A DNA stretch of 64,000 nt from Bog-756 sp963741055 (lineage in GTDB: Bacteria > Actinomycetota > Acidimicrobiia > Acidimicrobiales > RAAP-2). The DNA is taken from contig CAVUGU010000022.1 in the NCBI GenBank assembly GCA_963741055.1, forward strand, positions 1 through 64,000. Reading direction: 5' to 3'. Under the pieces are notes generated by a model. The model was not told the origin of the DNA, did no database searches, and was given only the letters and a program-made list of their open reading frames with translations. Positions 38,906 to 48,892 of the stretch are shown in pieces (positions within the stretch are counted from its first letter, which is position 1; the number at the start of each line of letters is the position of its first letter). The position numbers and the translations under genes were made by a program.

Positions 38906-38919
38906 TGTAACGTGTTCTA
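38906..38919. promoter_or_regulatory. KstR-like operator
   Basis: TGTAACGTGTTCTA fits the TnnAACnnGTTnnA pattern known for KstR, the TetR-type repressor of cholesterol catabolism in mycobacteria. It stands 48 bases before a FadE29-like dehydrogenase, a KstR-regulated gene type, and in the divergent promoter region shared with a thiolase. Confidence 0.5.
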
Positions 38920-38967
38920 GCGCTCAACGATCGTCCGCAGGGACAGCGCGTCAGCGAGAGGGAAGCG

Positions 38968-40143
38968 ATGGAGATCGGCTACACCGAAGAGCAAGAGGCA
39001 CTCCGGACCCGCCTGCGCGAGTACTACGCCGAGCTCCTGACCCCCGAGGTGGAGGCGCAGCTGGCCGACAGCCACGGCATCGGACCGAACATGCGCCGAG
39101 TCGTGAAGCAGATGGCAGCAGACGGCTGGCTCGGCATCGGCTGGCCGACCGAGTACGGGGGACAAGGTCGCTCGGCGATCGAGCAGTACATCTTCTTCGA
39201 CGAGTCGATGCGGGCCGGAGCGCCGGTGCCGATGCTCACCATCAACACGGTGGGACCGACCATCATGCAGTTCGGCACGCCCGAGCAGAAGGAGTCCTTC
39301 CTGCCACGGATCCTGGCGGGCGAGATCCACTTCTGCATCGGTTACACCGAGCCGGGCGCCGGGACCGACCTCGCGTCGCTGCAGACCCGAGCCGTCCGCG
39401 ACGGCGACGAGTACGTCATCAACGGCCAGAAGATCTTCACCTCGCTGGCCGGTGACGCCGACTACATCTGGCTGGCGACGAGGACCAATCCCGACGTGGC
39501 CAAGCACAAGGGCATCTCGATCTTCATCGTCCCGATGGACACGCCGGGCATCAAGGTGGTCCCCATGCACCTCCTCGGCGAGCACAACATCAACTACACG
39601 TTCTACGAGGACGTCCGGGTGCCGGCCGCCAACCTCGTCGGGGGCGAGAACGAAGGCTGGTCACTGATCACCAACCAGCTCAACCACGAGCGGGTCACCC
39701 TCTGCTCCGCGGGGATCGTCGAGCGCGCGCTCACCGACGTGCGCCTCTGGGCACAGCAGACCAAGCTCGCCGACGGGCGCCGGGTGATCGACCAGGAGTG
39801 GGTGCAGATCCACCTCGCCCGCATCCACGCGCGGCTCGAGTTCCTCAAGCTGATCAACTGGAAGGTGGCGTGGACGGCGACCCAGGGTCATCTCGACGTG
39901 GCCGACGCCTCGACCACCAAGGTCTTCGGGACCGAGTTCTACATGGAGGCCTTCCGTCTGCTCCTCGAGGTGGTCGGCCAGGCCGGCTACCTGAGCCGCG
40001 GCAGTCCCGAGGCGGTGCTGGCGGGGCGGCTCGAGATGTACGCGCGGAGCCTGGTGATCCTCACCTTCGGGGGAGGGACCAACGAGATCCAGCGAGACCT
40101 GATCGCCATCTTCGGACTGGGGCTGCCCCGGTCCCTGCGATAG
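38968..40143 (+). CDS. Acyl-CoA dehydrogenase, FadE29 (ChsE2)-like
   Basis: 391-residue acyl-CoA dehydrogenase. Motifs include GWPTEYGGQGRS, HFCIGYTEPGAGTDLASLQTRAVRDGD and LTFGGGTNEIQRDLIA. The stretch HFxIGYTEPxAGTDLASL...ADYIWLATRTNP..AKHKGISI agrees closely with mycobacterial FadE29, which pairs with FadE28 as an alpha2beta2 enzyme dehydrogenating the three-carbon steroid side chain. The FadE28-like gene follows 13 bases later, as expected for the heteromer. GAGGGAAG precedes ATG 38968. A KstR-like palindrome lies upstream. Confidence 0.85.
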   Translation: MEIGYTEEQEALRTRLREYYAELLTPEVEAQLADSHGIGPNMRRVVKQMAADGWLGIGWPTEYGGQGRSAIEQYIFFDESMRAGAPVPMLTINTVGPTIMQFGTPEQKESFLPRILAGEIHFCIGYTEPGAGTDLASLQTRAVRDGDEYVINGQKIFTSLAGDADYIWLATRTNPDVAKHKGISIFIVPMDTPGIKVVPMHLLGEHNINYTFYEDVRVPAANLVGGENEGWSLITNQLNHERVTLCSAGIVERALTDVRLWAQQTKLADGRRVIDQEWVQIHLARIHARLEFLKLINWKVAWTATQGHLDVADASTTKVFGTEFYMEAFRLLLEVVGQAGYLSRGSPEAVLAGRLEMYARSLVILTFGGGTNEIQRDLIAIFGLGLPRSLR

Positions 40144-40156
40144 GAGAGCATCACCC

Positions 40157-41285
40157 ATGGACTTCTCGTTCAGCGAGGAACAAGAAGCAGTCCGCGAGCT
40201 CGCGGAGAGGATCTTCACCGATCTCTCCACGCACGAGCGGCTTACGCGAGATCGAGTCGGCGCCCGACGGAGACCACTTCGATCGCAAGCTCTGGTCGGA
40301 GCTCGCCGCGGCCGGTCTCCTCGGCATCTCGCTTCCCGAAGAGGTCGGGGGCGCGGGTCTCGGCTTCGTCGAGACCGGCCTCGTGGTGGAGGCCGCCGGC
40401 CGCACCGCCGCGTACGTCCCGGCCGTCGAGACCCTTGCGGCCGCGGCGCCGGCCATCGCCACGTTCGGTACCGAGGAACAGCGGACCAGGTGGCTCCCGG
40501 GGATCGTCGGTGGCGACACCGTGATCACCACCGCACTGGTGGAGCTCGGAGGGAGCCCGCTCGCGCCGTCGCTCGTCGCCGAACGTGACGGAGAGGGTTG
40601 GTCGTTGTCGGGGACCAAGGCGTGTGTCCCCTCGGGCATGATCGCCGACGCGCTGGTGGTGCCGGCCCGGGTCGAGCCCGACTCGGTGGCGGTGTTCATC
40701 GTCCAGACCGGCTCGCCGGGGTTGAGCCGCGAGCGGCAGATGACCAACACCGGCAGGCCCGAGGGTTTGTTCACCTTCGACGCGGTCAAGGTCGGACCGG
40801 ACGCGCTGCTCGGCTCACCGGAGCGGGGAAGGGCCATCACCGACTGGCTCCTGCTCCGTTCGACCGCAGCGCTCGCGCTGGTCGAAGCCGGTGCCGTCTC
40901 TGCAGCGCTCGCGCTGGTGGCGGAGTACACCAAGACGAGGGAGCAGTTCGGAAAGCCGATCGCGACGTTCCAGGCGGTCGGCCAACGCGCGGCCGACGCC
41001 TACGTCGACACCGAGGCGATCCGGTTGACCGCCTGGCAGGCCGCGTGGCGGATCGGAGAAGGGATGCCCGCCGAGCAGGAGGTGGCCATCGCGAAGTTCT
41101 GGGCCGCGGACGGGGGCCAGCGGGTCGTGCACGCCGCGGTGCACCTCCACGGCGGGGTGGGCGTGGACCGCGATTACCCGCTCCACCGTTACTTCCTCAT
41201 GACCAAGCAGATCGAGCTCACCCTCGGCGGGGCGACCGAGCAGTTGCTGAAGATCGGCGCCGCGCTCGCCGCCGAGCCGGCCTGA
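40157..41285 (+). CDS. Acyl-CoA dehydrogenase, FadE28 (ChsE1)-like, one frame break
   Basis: Acyl-CoA dehydrogenase, about 376 residues, diverged from the classical family. MDFSFSEEQEAVRELAERIF starts it; LGISLPEEVGGAGLGFVE, TKTREQFGKPIATFQAVGQRAADAY and HLHGGVGVDRDYPLHRYF follow. The weak middle motifs and short form match FadE28, the second chain of the ChsE1-ChsE2 dehydrogenase. The frame breaks near 40240 (THERL to REIESAPDG); start to stop is 3n+1. GGAGAG precedes ATG 40157. Co-transcription with the FadE29-like gene is very likely. Confidence 0.85.
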
Positions 41286-41312
41286 CGGTCCGATCGTCTC
41301 CGTTCCGGGTCG

Positions 41313-41774
41313 GTGAGCCCGACTGCCTTCTCGCACGTCGGGGTCTGCGTCTCCGATCTCGAGCGGTCACGTCGCTTCTACTGCGAGGGTCTCGGTTTCG
41401 ACGAGGTCGGATCGCACCACGTGGGTGACGAGTTCGCTTCGCTCATGGAGGTCCCCGGTGTCGACGTCGATTCGGTCATGCTCGCTCGCGACGGTGTGAC
41501 CGTCGAGTTGCTCCGCTTCCGGGTTCCCGGCCACGTGGGCGAGCCGGTGCGGCGGTCGATGAACCGGCTCGGCCTCACCCACCTCTCCTTCCGGGTCGAC
41601 GACGTCGACGCGGCCGCTTCGGCCATCGAACGCGCAGGTGGAGCCGTCATCGCCGGTACCCGGACCAGGCTCGACGTAGCGGGGACGCCCCTCGACTTCG
41701 TGTACTGCACCGATCCCGACGGAACGAGGATCGAGCTGATGCACTTGCCCGCGACGGCAGCCGGCAGCGCCTGA
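41313..41774 (+). CDS. VOC-family (glyoxalase-like) protein
   Basis: 153-residue vicinal-oxygen-chelate protein with two beta-alpha-beta repeats. Possible metal ligands are His in FSHVGVCVSD, His in LTHLSFRVDD and Glu in RIELMHL. This family includes methylmalonyl-CoA epimerase, dioxygenases and glyoxalases; the substrate here is unknown. GTG 41313 lies 27 bases after the FadE28-like gene, so it is probably in the same operon. Confidence 0.85.
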   Translation: MSPTAFSHVGVCVSDLERSRRFYCEGLGFDEVGSHHVGDEFASLMEVPGVDVDSVMLARDGVTVELLRFRVPGHVGEPVRRSMNRLGLTHLSFRVDDVDAAASAIERAGGAVIAGTRTRLDVAGTPLDFVYCTDPDGTRIELMHLPATAAGSA

Positions 41775-41795
41775 GAGGCTGCGACCGAAGCTTCG

Positions 41796-42095
41796 ATGAC
41801 CGTCTACCTCGACGACTGGCGACAGCCGGCACGGCTCGGGAAGGTGGCCGACCGCTGGTCCCATCTCGTCGCCGACACCGAAGAGGAGCTCCACGCCTTC
41901 GCCGCGCGCCTCGGCATGCGAAGGGAGTGGTTCCAGCACAAGCAGCGCCGTCCCCATCATGCGCACTACGACGTGCCCGAACGTGCTCGGCGTGAGGTGC
42001 TGGAGATGGGAGCCGTGGCGGTGAGTTGGCGTGAGCTCGGCCGGATGTTGCGGAGCCGACGCCCATCGAGCGGTCCCGCGCACAGCGATCCGTGA
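41796..42095 (+). CDS. DUF4031 domain protein
   Basis: 99-residue protein. The family pattern is clear: VYLDDWRQPARLGKVADRWSHLVADT, EELHAFAARLGMRREWFQ and HYDVPERARREVLEMGA. The function is unknown; the conserved Asp, His and Trp suggest a small hydrolase- or nuclease-like fold, but this is not proven. The stop overlaps the next start by four bases. Confidence 0.85.
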   Translation: MTVYLDDWRQPARLGKVADRWSHLVADTEEELHAFAARLGMRREWFQHKQRRPHHAHYDVPERARREVLEMGAVAVSWRELGRMLRSRRPSSGPAHSDP

Positions 42096-43587
42096 GCACT
42101 CCCGCCCTCGACCCGCGTCTGCCGGTGCTGGTCGGTGTCGGGACCGCGTCGGACGACGCGGAGGCCACCGACCTGATGGCCCGGGCGCTGCTCGCGGCGA
42201 TCGACGACGCGGGTCCCGCCTCGATCGCTCGATCCATCGATCGGATCGCAGTCCCACAGGGCACTTGGTCGTACCGGGACCCTGCCCGGCTCGTCGCGGC
42301 GAGCGTCGGAGCGAAGGACGCCCGCACCCACCTCGTCGAGCTCGGGATCCCGCAGCAGAGCCTGATCGACGACGCGCTCGCGCGCGGTGCTCGCCGGCGA
42401 GTCGGAGGTGGCGGTGGTGGTGGGCGGCGAGGCCAAGCGCTGGGCCCGCGAGCGTGAGCGTGCAGGGGAGCCGACCGAGACGCTCCAGGACGACGGCGAA
42501 CCCGACGTCGTGAAACGCCGGCCGGGACCGTTGCTCGAACCGGTCGAGGTCGCCCATCGGCTCTGGGACCCGATACTCCAGTACGCGATGATCGAGAACG
42601 CCCTGCGGGCCTCCGACGGCCAGAGCATCACCGACCACACCCGCGAAGTCGCCGAGCTGTGGGCAGGTTTCAACCGGGTGGCTCGCTCGAACCCGGAGGC
42701 GGCGTTCGGCGAACCCATGGAGGCGGAGGAGATCGCGACACCCTCGGCGACCAATCGTCCGCTCGCCTTCCCGTACAACAAGTGGCACGCCAGCCAGTGG
42801 ACGGTCGACCAGGCCGCGGCGCTTCTGATCTGTTCGGTGGCAGCGGCCCGACGCTTCGGTGTGCCGCCCGAGCGATGGCTGTTCCCATTGGTGGGAGTCG
42901 AGTCGAGCCACGCGGTCTCGCTGGTGCGACGTCGACATCTCGACGCGTGGCCGGCGATGGGGGTGCTCGGCCGTGCCGTCCGATCCCGCATCGGTCGGCC
43001 GATCTCCGAGGTGGAGGTCGTCGAGCTCTACAGCTGCTTCCCGGCCGCGGTCCGCGTACAACGGCGCGAGCTCGGATTCGACGCAGCGACGATTCCGACG
43101 GTGACCGGCGGGATGGCCTTCGCCGGCGGTCCGTTCAACAACTTCGTCCTCCAGTCGACCGCGGCCGTCGCACGCCGCCTCCGGTCGCGAGCCGGGTTCG
43201 CTCGGTGCGATCACCACGGTCAGCGGGCTGTTGACCAAGCCGGGCATCGGCGTCTGGTCGGCCGACCCGGACGGCCGTCCGCCCCTCCTCTCGGACCTGG
43301 CGCTCGAGGCCGATGCGGCGACCGAGGTGATCGACGCGGTCGAGACGATGGACGGTTACCGGGGCCGCGCCACCGTCGCCACCTACACCGTCACCTACGA
43401 CGGCCTCGACCCGGTCCGCGTGCTCGTGCTCTGCGACACCGAGGACGGCAGACGCTGCCTTGCGATCAGCGAGGATACCGAGCTCGCACGGCGTGCGGTC
43501 AGCTCCGAGCTGGTAGGTGCCACGGGGGAGGTGGCGGCCGGTGCGTTCCGGCTCGTCGAGGCCGCGCCTCCTACTACCGTGGGATGA
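42092..43587 (+). CDS. Thiolase-like (SCP2-thiolase type) protein with OB-fold tail, two frame breaks
   Basis: About 498 residues, related to the acetyl-CoA acetyltransferase-like proteins of mycobacteria (Rv1627c/Rv0914c group). Recognisable parts are LVGVGTASDDAEATDLMARAL, VVVGGEAKRWARERE, a thiolase core with FPYNKWHASQWTVDQAAALLI and SEVEVVELYSCFPAAV, and a C-terminal OB-like region TYTVTYDGLDPVRVLVLCD. Frame changes are near 42395 and 43200; start to stop is 3n+2, fitting two inserted bases. The classical Cys is replaced by Ser in VESSHA, so it may act as a retro-aldolase or carrier partner rather than a true thiolase. Confidence 0.75.
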
Positions 43588-44015
43588 TGGCTGTTGCCCT
43601 CGACGACGCGTTCGGGTTCATCCAACAGTTCGATCACGGCGTCCTGGTCACCCTCAAACGTGACGGACGCCCCCAGCTCTCCAACATCCTCTACGTCCCC
43701 GGTGACGACCACCTGGTGCGCATCTCGGTGACCGATTCTCGAGCGAAGACCCGCAACCTTCGCCGCGACCCGAGGGCCTCGCTGTACGTCACGCGGGAGG
43801 ACTTCTTCGCGTATGTGGTGCTCGAGGGCACTGTCGCCCTCTCTCCTCCGGCAAGGTCGGCGGACGATGCGGTCGTCGCCGAGCTGCGCGAGATGTACGA
43901 GCTCGCGGTGGGTGATCATCCCGACTGGGACGAGTTCGCCGAGGCGATGGTGGAGGAGAAGCGAGTGGTGGCGACGCTGCGTGCCACCAACGCCTACGGC
44001 ATGATCGGAAGCTGA
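43584..44015 (+). CDS. PPOX-class F420-dependent oxidoreductase
   Basis: 143-residue split-barrel protein similar to Rv1155, an F420-binding reductase. Conserved parts are HGVLVTLKRDGRPQLSNILY, RAKTRNLRRDPRASLYVTRED and VLEGTVALSPPARSADD. It implies that the organism makes cofactor F420, as many actinobacteria do. The start (ATG 43584 or 43587) overlaps the thiolase-like stop. The gene is intact. Confidence 0.88.
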   Translation: MMAVALDDAFGFIQQFDHGVLVTLKRDGRPQLSNILYVPGDDHLVRISVTDSRAKTRNLRRDPRASLYVTREDFFAYVVLEGTVALSPPARSADDAVVAELREMYELAVGDHPDWDEFAEAMVEEKRVVATLRATNAYGMIGS

Positions 44016-44043
44016 GCCGCCCGGCCCTCTATTCTCGTCGGTC

Positions 44044-44344
44044 ATGATCCTCGAGCATGCGCTGATCGCGGTGCGCCCCGGCAGCGGTCCGGACTTCGAG
44101 GCCGCGCTCGGAAGGGCTCGACCGATTCTCGCCTCGTGTCCGGGGCTTCGTCTCGCTCGAGTTGCGACGAGGGATCGAGGATCCGGACCGCTATCTGCTG
44201 CTCGTCGAATGGGAGACCCTCGACGACCACATGGTCGGCTTCCGGCAGTCCGATGCCTTCACCAGATGGCGCGCAGAGATCGGTGAGTACTTCGAGGGCT
44301 CACCGATGGTCGACCACTACGAGGGCGTCGAAGGCCTGCTCTGA
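44044..44344 (+). CDS. Antibiotic biosynthesis monooxygenase (ABM) domain protein, one frame break
   Basis: About 100 residues forming one dimeric alpha/beta barrel. The N-terminal ILEHALIAVRPGSGPDFEAAL and the C-terminal YLLLVEWETLDDHMVGFRQSDAF with YFEGSPMVDHYE lie in two frames that join near 44155. Such domains bind or oxidise small aromatic or haem-like molecules; no specific substrate is shown. Start to stop is 3n+1. Confidence 0.8.
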
Positions 44345-44375
44345 CGACGGCGGCGGGCGAGGGCGAGCCGGGTCA

Positions 44376-45454
44376 TCATGATTCGCCGGCGAGCTCCCAC
44401 GCGGCCCGCAGATGGACGGTCAACTCGTCGAGCGAGGTGCGCGGCGTTGAGGCCGCTGGTCGACGGCATCACGTAGGCCGGCCGACCTCCGATGTCGCCC
44501 GGTTGCGGACCGGGGACTGCCTTCGAGTCGACCGCGGCGCGCCAACCGGCGAGCCCGACGAAACACACCGCACCGGGCTGCAGCCATGCGACGAGCCGCT
44601 CCACCCGCCGGTGTCCCTCGCGGAACTCGGCCGGCGTCAGCTCTGCCGCGGCCCGCGTGGCTCGTTTGACGAAGTCGGTCATCCCGACCCCGTGGTTCAC
44701 CAGCGCGTCGAGCGCGTCGCGGTCCTTCTCCACGACACCCGCCGCGAGTGCGGCCGGCCAGAAACGGTTGCCGCGGCGCGCGTAACCGACACCCACGTCT
44801 GCCGAGTAGATCGAGGGGTTGAGCCCGCAGACGAGCAGGCGCATCCCCGCGCCGACCGAGTCGGCGAGGGTGCGGGCCCGCACCGCACGGAGCCGGATCT
44901 CGTCGCCGTCGACGGTGACCGACCCGGGCTCGACCGTGAACCCCGCACCGGTCACCACGTCGTCGAGCTGGTCGGCGCGCCACCCGGCGAAGAACCGGCC
45001 ACCGACCTCGTCGTCGGGTAGCGCATCCCCCTCGTAGTCGCCCTCGAGCAGCTGGATGGCGAGCGGCGCACCCACCGCCATCGCCCGGTGGAGGTCGAAG
45101 AGCGCGAGGGGCAGGCGGGTTCGCTCGACGTGGAGATGGGTCATCCACGACCATCCGCCTCGCAACGAGCCACTGGCGAAAGGAAGCCTCTCCACATCGC
45201 CGAGGACATAGTGCGCATCGGGGATCCGGTTGCGACACTGCCTCGAGCATCACCTCGGACGCATCGAGCGCGACGGTTGGCGCTCCGAGATGTGGGAGAT
45301 AGCGACCGGCTCCGCAGCCGAGATCGACCCGGACCGCGTCCGGCCCCACCTGCTTCGCGAACTCCTCGGCGGCTGCCTGCTGGCCGGCTCGGGAGTGGGA
45401 CGCGGCCCACTCCAGTCCGCGGTCGTCGTAGATGTCGACGGTCGATCGGTGCAC
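44376..45454 (-). CDS. SAM methyltransferase fused to a Mug-type DNA glycosylase, two frame breaks
   Basis: About 359 residues. The N-terminal half is a class I methyltransferase: VRVDLGCGAGRYLPHLG, then VERLPFASGSLRGGWSWMTH and the SAM-fold tail to about residue 190. The C-terminal half is a mismatch-specific uracil/thymine glycosylase: LLVCGLNPSIYSADVGVGYARRGNRFW (motif I GLNPS), GVGMTDFVKR and the final MPSTSGLNA (motif II). The frame changes near 45230 and 44440, ending at TGA 44376; the total is 3n+2. GTG 45454 has no clear ribosome site, so it may be leaderless. The methylation substrate is unknown; a link to base-repair is inferred from the fusion. Confidence 0.8.
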
Positions 45455-45495
45455 GAGGCGATGGTAGGGGCGAAAACGCCGGCCCGGTGAGAGGG

Positions 45496-48160
45496 TCAGG
45501 GCTCGGAAAGAGAGGGCGCGCTGTCCGGCTCGTCGGCGTTCCGCGCCCGTCCGGCCACCCCGAGCGGCAGCCGCACGATCCAGGTGGCCCCGCCCCCGGG
45601 GGTGTCCTCGAGATCGAGGTCGCCACCGATCGCGTCGACGAAGCCGCGGGCGACCGCGAGCCCGAGGCCGACTCCCGCTTGGCCGCCCGGCTCTCCCACC
45701 CGCTCGAAGGGTTCGAGGATTCGCTCGCGATCCTCGCGGGGGATGCCGGGGCCCCGGTCGACCACCCGTATGTCGATGCGACCTGCCACGGTCCCCGCCT
45801 CGACTCGCAGTCCTTTCCCGCCGGCGTGCACCAGCCCGTTGTCGAGCAGATTGGCGATCGCGCGCTCGAGCAGGCCGGGATCGGTCGAGATCGGGGGAAG
45901 GTCGTCGGGGACGTCGACGACCACCTCGGCGCGCCGGGGTCCGAGCGCCTCCACCGCGCTCGTGACCACCTCGGCCACCTGAGTGGGGACTCGCATCACC
46001 TGCACCGAGCCGGACTCGATCCGACCCATGTCGAGCAGGTTCTCGAGCATGCCGTTCAGCCGATCCGCCTCGTTGTCGACGGTGTGCAACAGCGTGGCGG
46101 TCTCCTCCGGTCCGAAGGTGAGCCGATCGGAGAGCAGGCTGCTCGAAGCCGCCTTGATCGCGGCAAGGGGCGCGCGCAGGTCGTGGCTCACCCCCGCCAG
46201 CAGCGCGGAGCGGAGCCGGTTCTCCTGGGCGAGCGTCCCTGCTTCGGCCGCTTCCGCCTGCAGGCGATCGCCCTCGAGTGCGGCCGAGAGCTGCGCGGCG
46301 AAGGCGGCGAGCACGTCTCGGTCCTCGGCCGCGAGACCGGGTCCGCGCAGCACGAGCACCTCTCGATCGGTGAGCGGAAGGACGACCGCCGCGCCCTTGG
46401 GGTCGAGCGGAGGGTCCTCTCCCGACGTCGCGACGGGCGACCACTGGGTCCAGGTGGTCTCTGACGGTCCGTGTGCGGCGCCGGGTTCGCTGGTGGAACG
46501 GAGGACCGCCGCCGCGTCGAGGTGGAACGCGATCCGCAGCTCGTCGAGAAGTGCGGGGAGGGGGTTGCCCTCGGGCGAGACCAGCCGGGCGGCCACCCTC
46601 GCCAGGACCCTCGCGTCGTTGCGTGCACGGGCGGCGGCAGCGGTCCGCCGCGCGGCGAGGTCGACCAGTACGCTGACCACCCCCGCGGTGACGAGGAACA
46701 TGGTCAACGCCAGGATGTCGCGCGCATTGCCGATGGTGAACGTGTGGACCGGTGGGGCGAACAGGTAGTTGGAGAGCAGGAAGCCGGCCACCGCGGCGAG
46801 CAGGCCCGGCCACACGCCCCCGATCGCCGCGACGATCACGACGAGGACCAGATACGCGCTGAGCGCGGTCGCGAGGCCCGCATGGTTGCCGGCCGAGGTC
46901 AGGACCAGAGTGAGGAGGGGGAAGCCGATCGCACCGATGACGAGAGCCGTCACCACCCGCCGGAGGGGCAGCGGCGAGACGTAACGCCGGAGGTTGGTTC
47001 GCCCGTGCCGGGGCTCTTGCTGCGATGCAGGCGCTCCGCCCTCGCCGCTCTCTGCCTCGCCTTCGCGCAGATCCGCAGTCGGACTCGGCATCGGTCGCGA
47101 TCACGTGGACGTCGAGCGAGCCGCCGGCGGCACGGATGGCCGAGTTGATGACCGAACCCTTGAAGAGCTCGTTGAGCCGGTTGCGGTGGGTCGCCCCCAT
47201 CACCAGCTGGGTGGCGTTCTCGGCACGGGCCACCTGGACCAGCGCCGGCGCGACGTCGGTGCCCACCACCTCGACGAAGCGGCCCCCGAGGTCCTCGAGG
47301 AGGGAGCGGTTCTCGGCGAGCCCCTTCGACGCCGACCCAGAGAGGCTCTCGTCGCTGCGCACGTGCACTCCGACCAGCTCGGCCTTGGTCCGCATGGCCA
47401 TCCGGGCGGCGCGCCGGATGAGCACCGCGCTGCCCTTGGCCCCGGTGATCGACACGACGACCCGCTCTTTGGTCTCCCACGGGCGCGCGATGTTGTGGCG
47501 CTCGCGGTAGTCGTTGAGCTCTTCGTCGACCCGGTCCGCGAGCCACAGCAACGCCAGCTCGCGCAGTGCGGTGAGGTTGCCGGTGCGGAAGTAGTTGGAG
47601 AGCGCCGCGTCGATCCGCTCCGGCGGATAGATGTTCCCGTGGGCCATCCGCCGCCGGAGCGCCTCGGGGGACATGTCCACCAGCTCGACCTGGTCGGCGT
47701 CCCGCACCACCGGATCCGGCACCGTCTCTTTCTGCTCGACCCCGGTGATCTGTTCGACCACGTCGTTGAGGGACTCGAGGTGCTGAAGGTTGATCGTCGA
47801 GATCACGTTGATCCCCGCGTCGAGCAGCTCCTCGACGTCCTGCCACCGCTTGGCGTGCTTCGAGCCGGGCACGTTGGAGTGGGCCAGCTCGTCGACCAGC
47901 ACCAGTTCTGGCTTGCGCGCGAGGAGCCCGTCGACGTCCATCTCCTCGAAGGTCTGGCCCCGGTACTCGATCTGCTTGCGGGGGAAGATCTCGAGGTCGC
48001 GGATCTGGGCGTCGGTCTGTGGCCGGCCGTGGTCTTGCACCCAGCCGATCACCACGTCGGTCCCGCGGTGCTTGCGGCGCCAGCCTTCGTTGAGCATCGC
48101 GTAGGTCTTGCCGACGCCGGGAGCCGCTCCGAGATAGAGACGAAGTTTTCCCCGCGCCAC
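45496..48160 (-). CDS. kdpD: Osmosensitive potassium channel sensor kinase, one frame break
   Basis: Full-length KdpD, about 888 residues, membrane histidine kinase controlling kdpFABC. Its N-terminal KdpD domain has the P-loop GAAPGVGKTYAML and ELVLVDELAHSN; a Usp-like domain has VVSITGAKGSAVLIRRAARMA. After a frame change near 47085 come four transmembrane helices (DUF4118), a GAF domain, the H-box LAGVSHDLRAPLAAIK and the ATPase motifs NLLDNGLVH, DRGPGIP and GVGLGLAVARG. ATG 48160 lies three bases after the KdpE stop. Start to stop is 3n+1. Confidence 0.93.
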
Positions 48161-48163
48161 TGC

Positions 48164-48892
48164 TCAGGCCCTCGCGACCGGCCGGGAGTCCTGCGCTCCG
48201 CCCGGCTCCTCCGGGGAGTCCGGGTCGAGTCGGTATCCGACTCCGGGCGTGGTCCGGATCATTCCCTCGTCGGTGCCGAGCTTGTGGCGGAGCCGGTGCA
48301 CGTACGCGTGCACGTAGTGTGCCTCGCGTCCGTAGCCGGGACCCCAGACGGCATGGAGGATCATCTGGTGGGTGCAGGTCTTCGGCGAGTTGCGGGCGAG
48401 GTAGGAGAGCACCTCGAACTCCTTCGTGGTGAGATCCAGCTTCCTCTTGTGGATCGAGGCCTCGTGGTGGACGAAGTCGAGGTCGAGGTCACCGACGGCG
48501 AGGGTGGGCGGAGCACTGTCGGCGTGTTCGCCCGAGCGATGCCGGATGGCCGTGCGGATCCGCGCTTCGAGCTCGGCCATCCCGAAGGGCTTGGTCACGT
48601 AGTCGTCGGCTCCGCCGTTCAGCGCCGCGACCTTGCGGTCCTCGGTCCCACTCGCCGAGAGGATGATGATGGGAACCTCGCTCCATTCTCGGATCCGGCT
48701 GCACACCGCCAGTCCGTCGAGGTCCGGAAGACCGAGGTCGAGCACGACGATGTCCGGTGAGGCGACCGCGGTCGTCGAGATCCCCTGCGCACCGTTCGCC
48801 GCGGTCACCACCTCGTGACCGCCGGCCTGGAGTCCGAGCCGCAAAGCACGGAGGAGCGACGGGTCGTCGTCGATGACGAGGACCTTAGCCAT
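48164..48892 (-). CDS. kdpE: KdpE-type response regulator
   Basis: 242-residue OmpR/PhoB-family regulator. The receiver domain has the acidic pair VIDDD, the phosphorylation Asp in VVLDLGLPD (residue about 53) and Lys in YVTKPFG. The winged-helix DNA-binding domain is at 130-225 (LTTKEFEVLSYLARN, VHAYVHRLRHKLG, GVGYRLD). It overlaps the preceding kinase gene by eight bases and is followed immediately by kdpD. It should bind the direct repeats before kdpF. Confidence 0.92.
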   Translation of the reverse strand: MAKVLVIDDDPSLLRALRLGLQAGGHEVVTAANGAQGISTTAVASPDIVVLDLGLPDLDGLAVCSRIREWSEVPIIILSASGTEDRKVAALNGGADDYVTKPFGMAELEARIRTAIRHRSGEHADSAPPTLAVGDLDLDFVHHEASIHKRKLDLTTKEFEVLSYLARNSPKTCTHQMILHAVWGPGYGREAHYVHAYVHRLRHKLGTDEGMIRTTPGVGYRLDPDSPEEPGGAQDSRPVARA

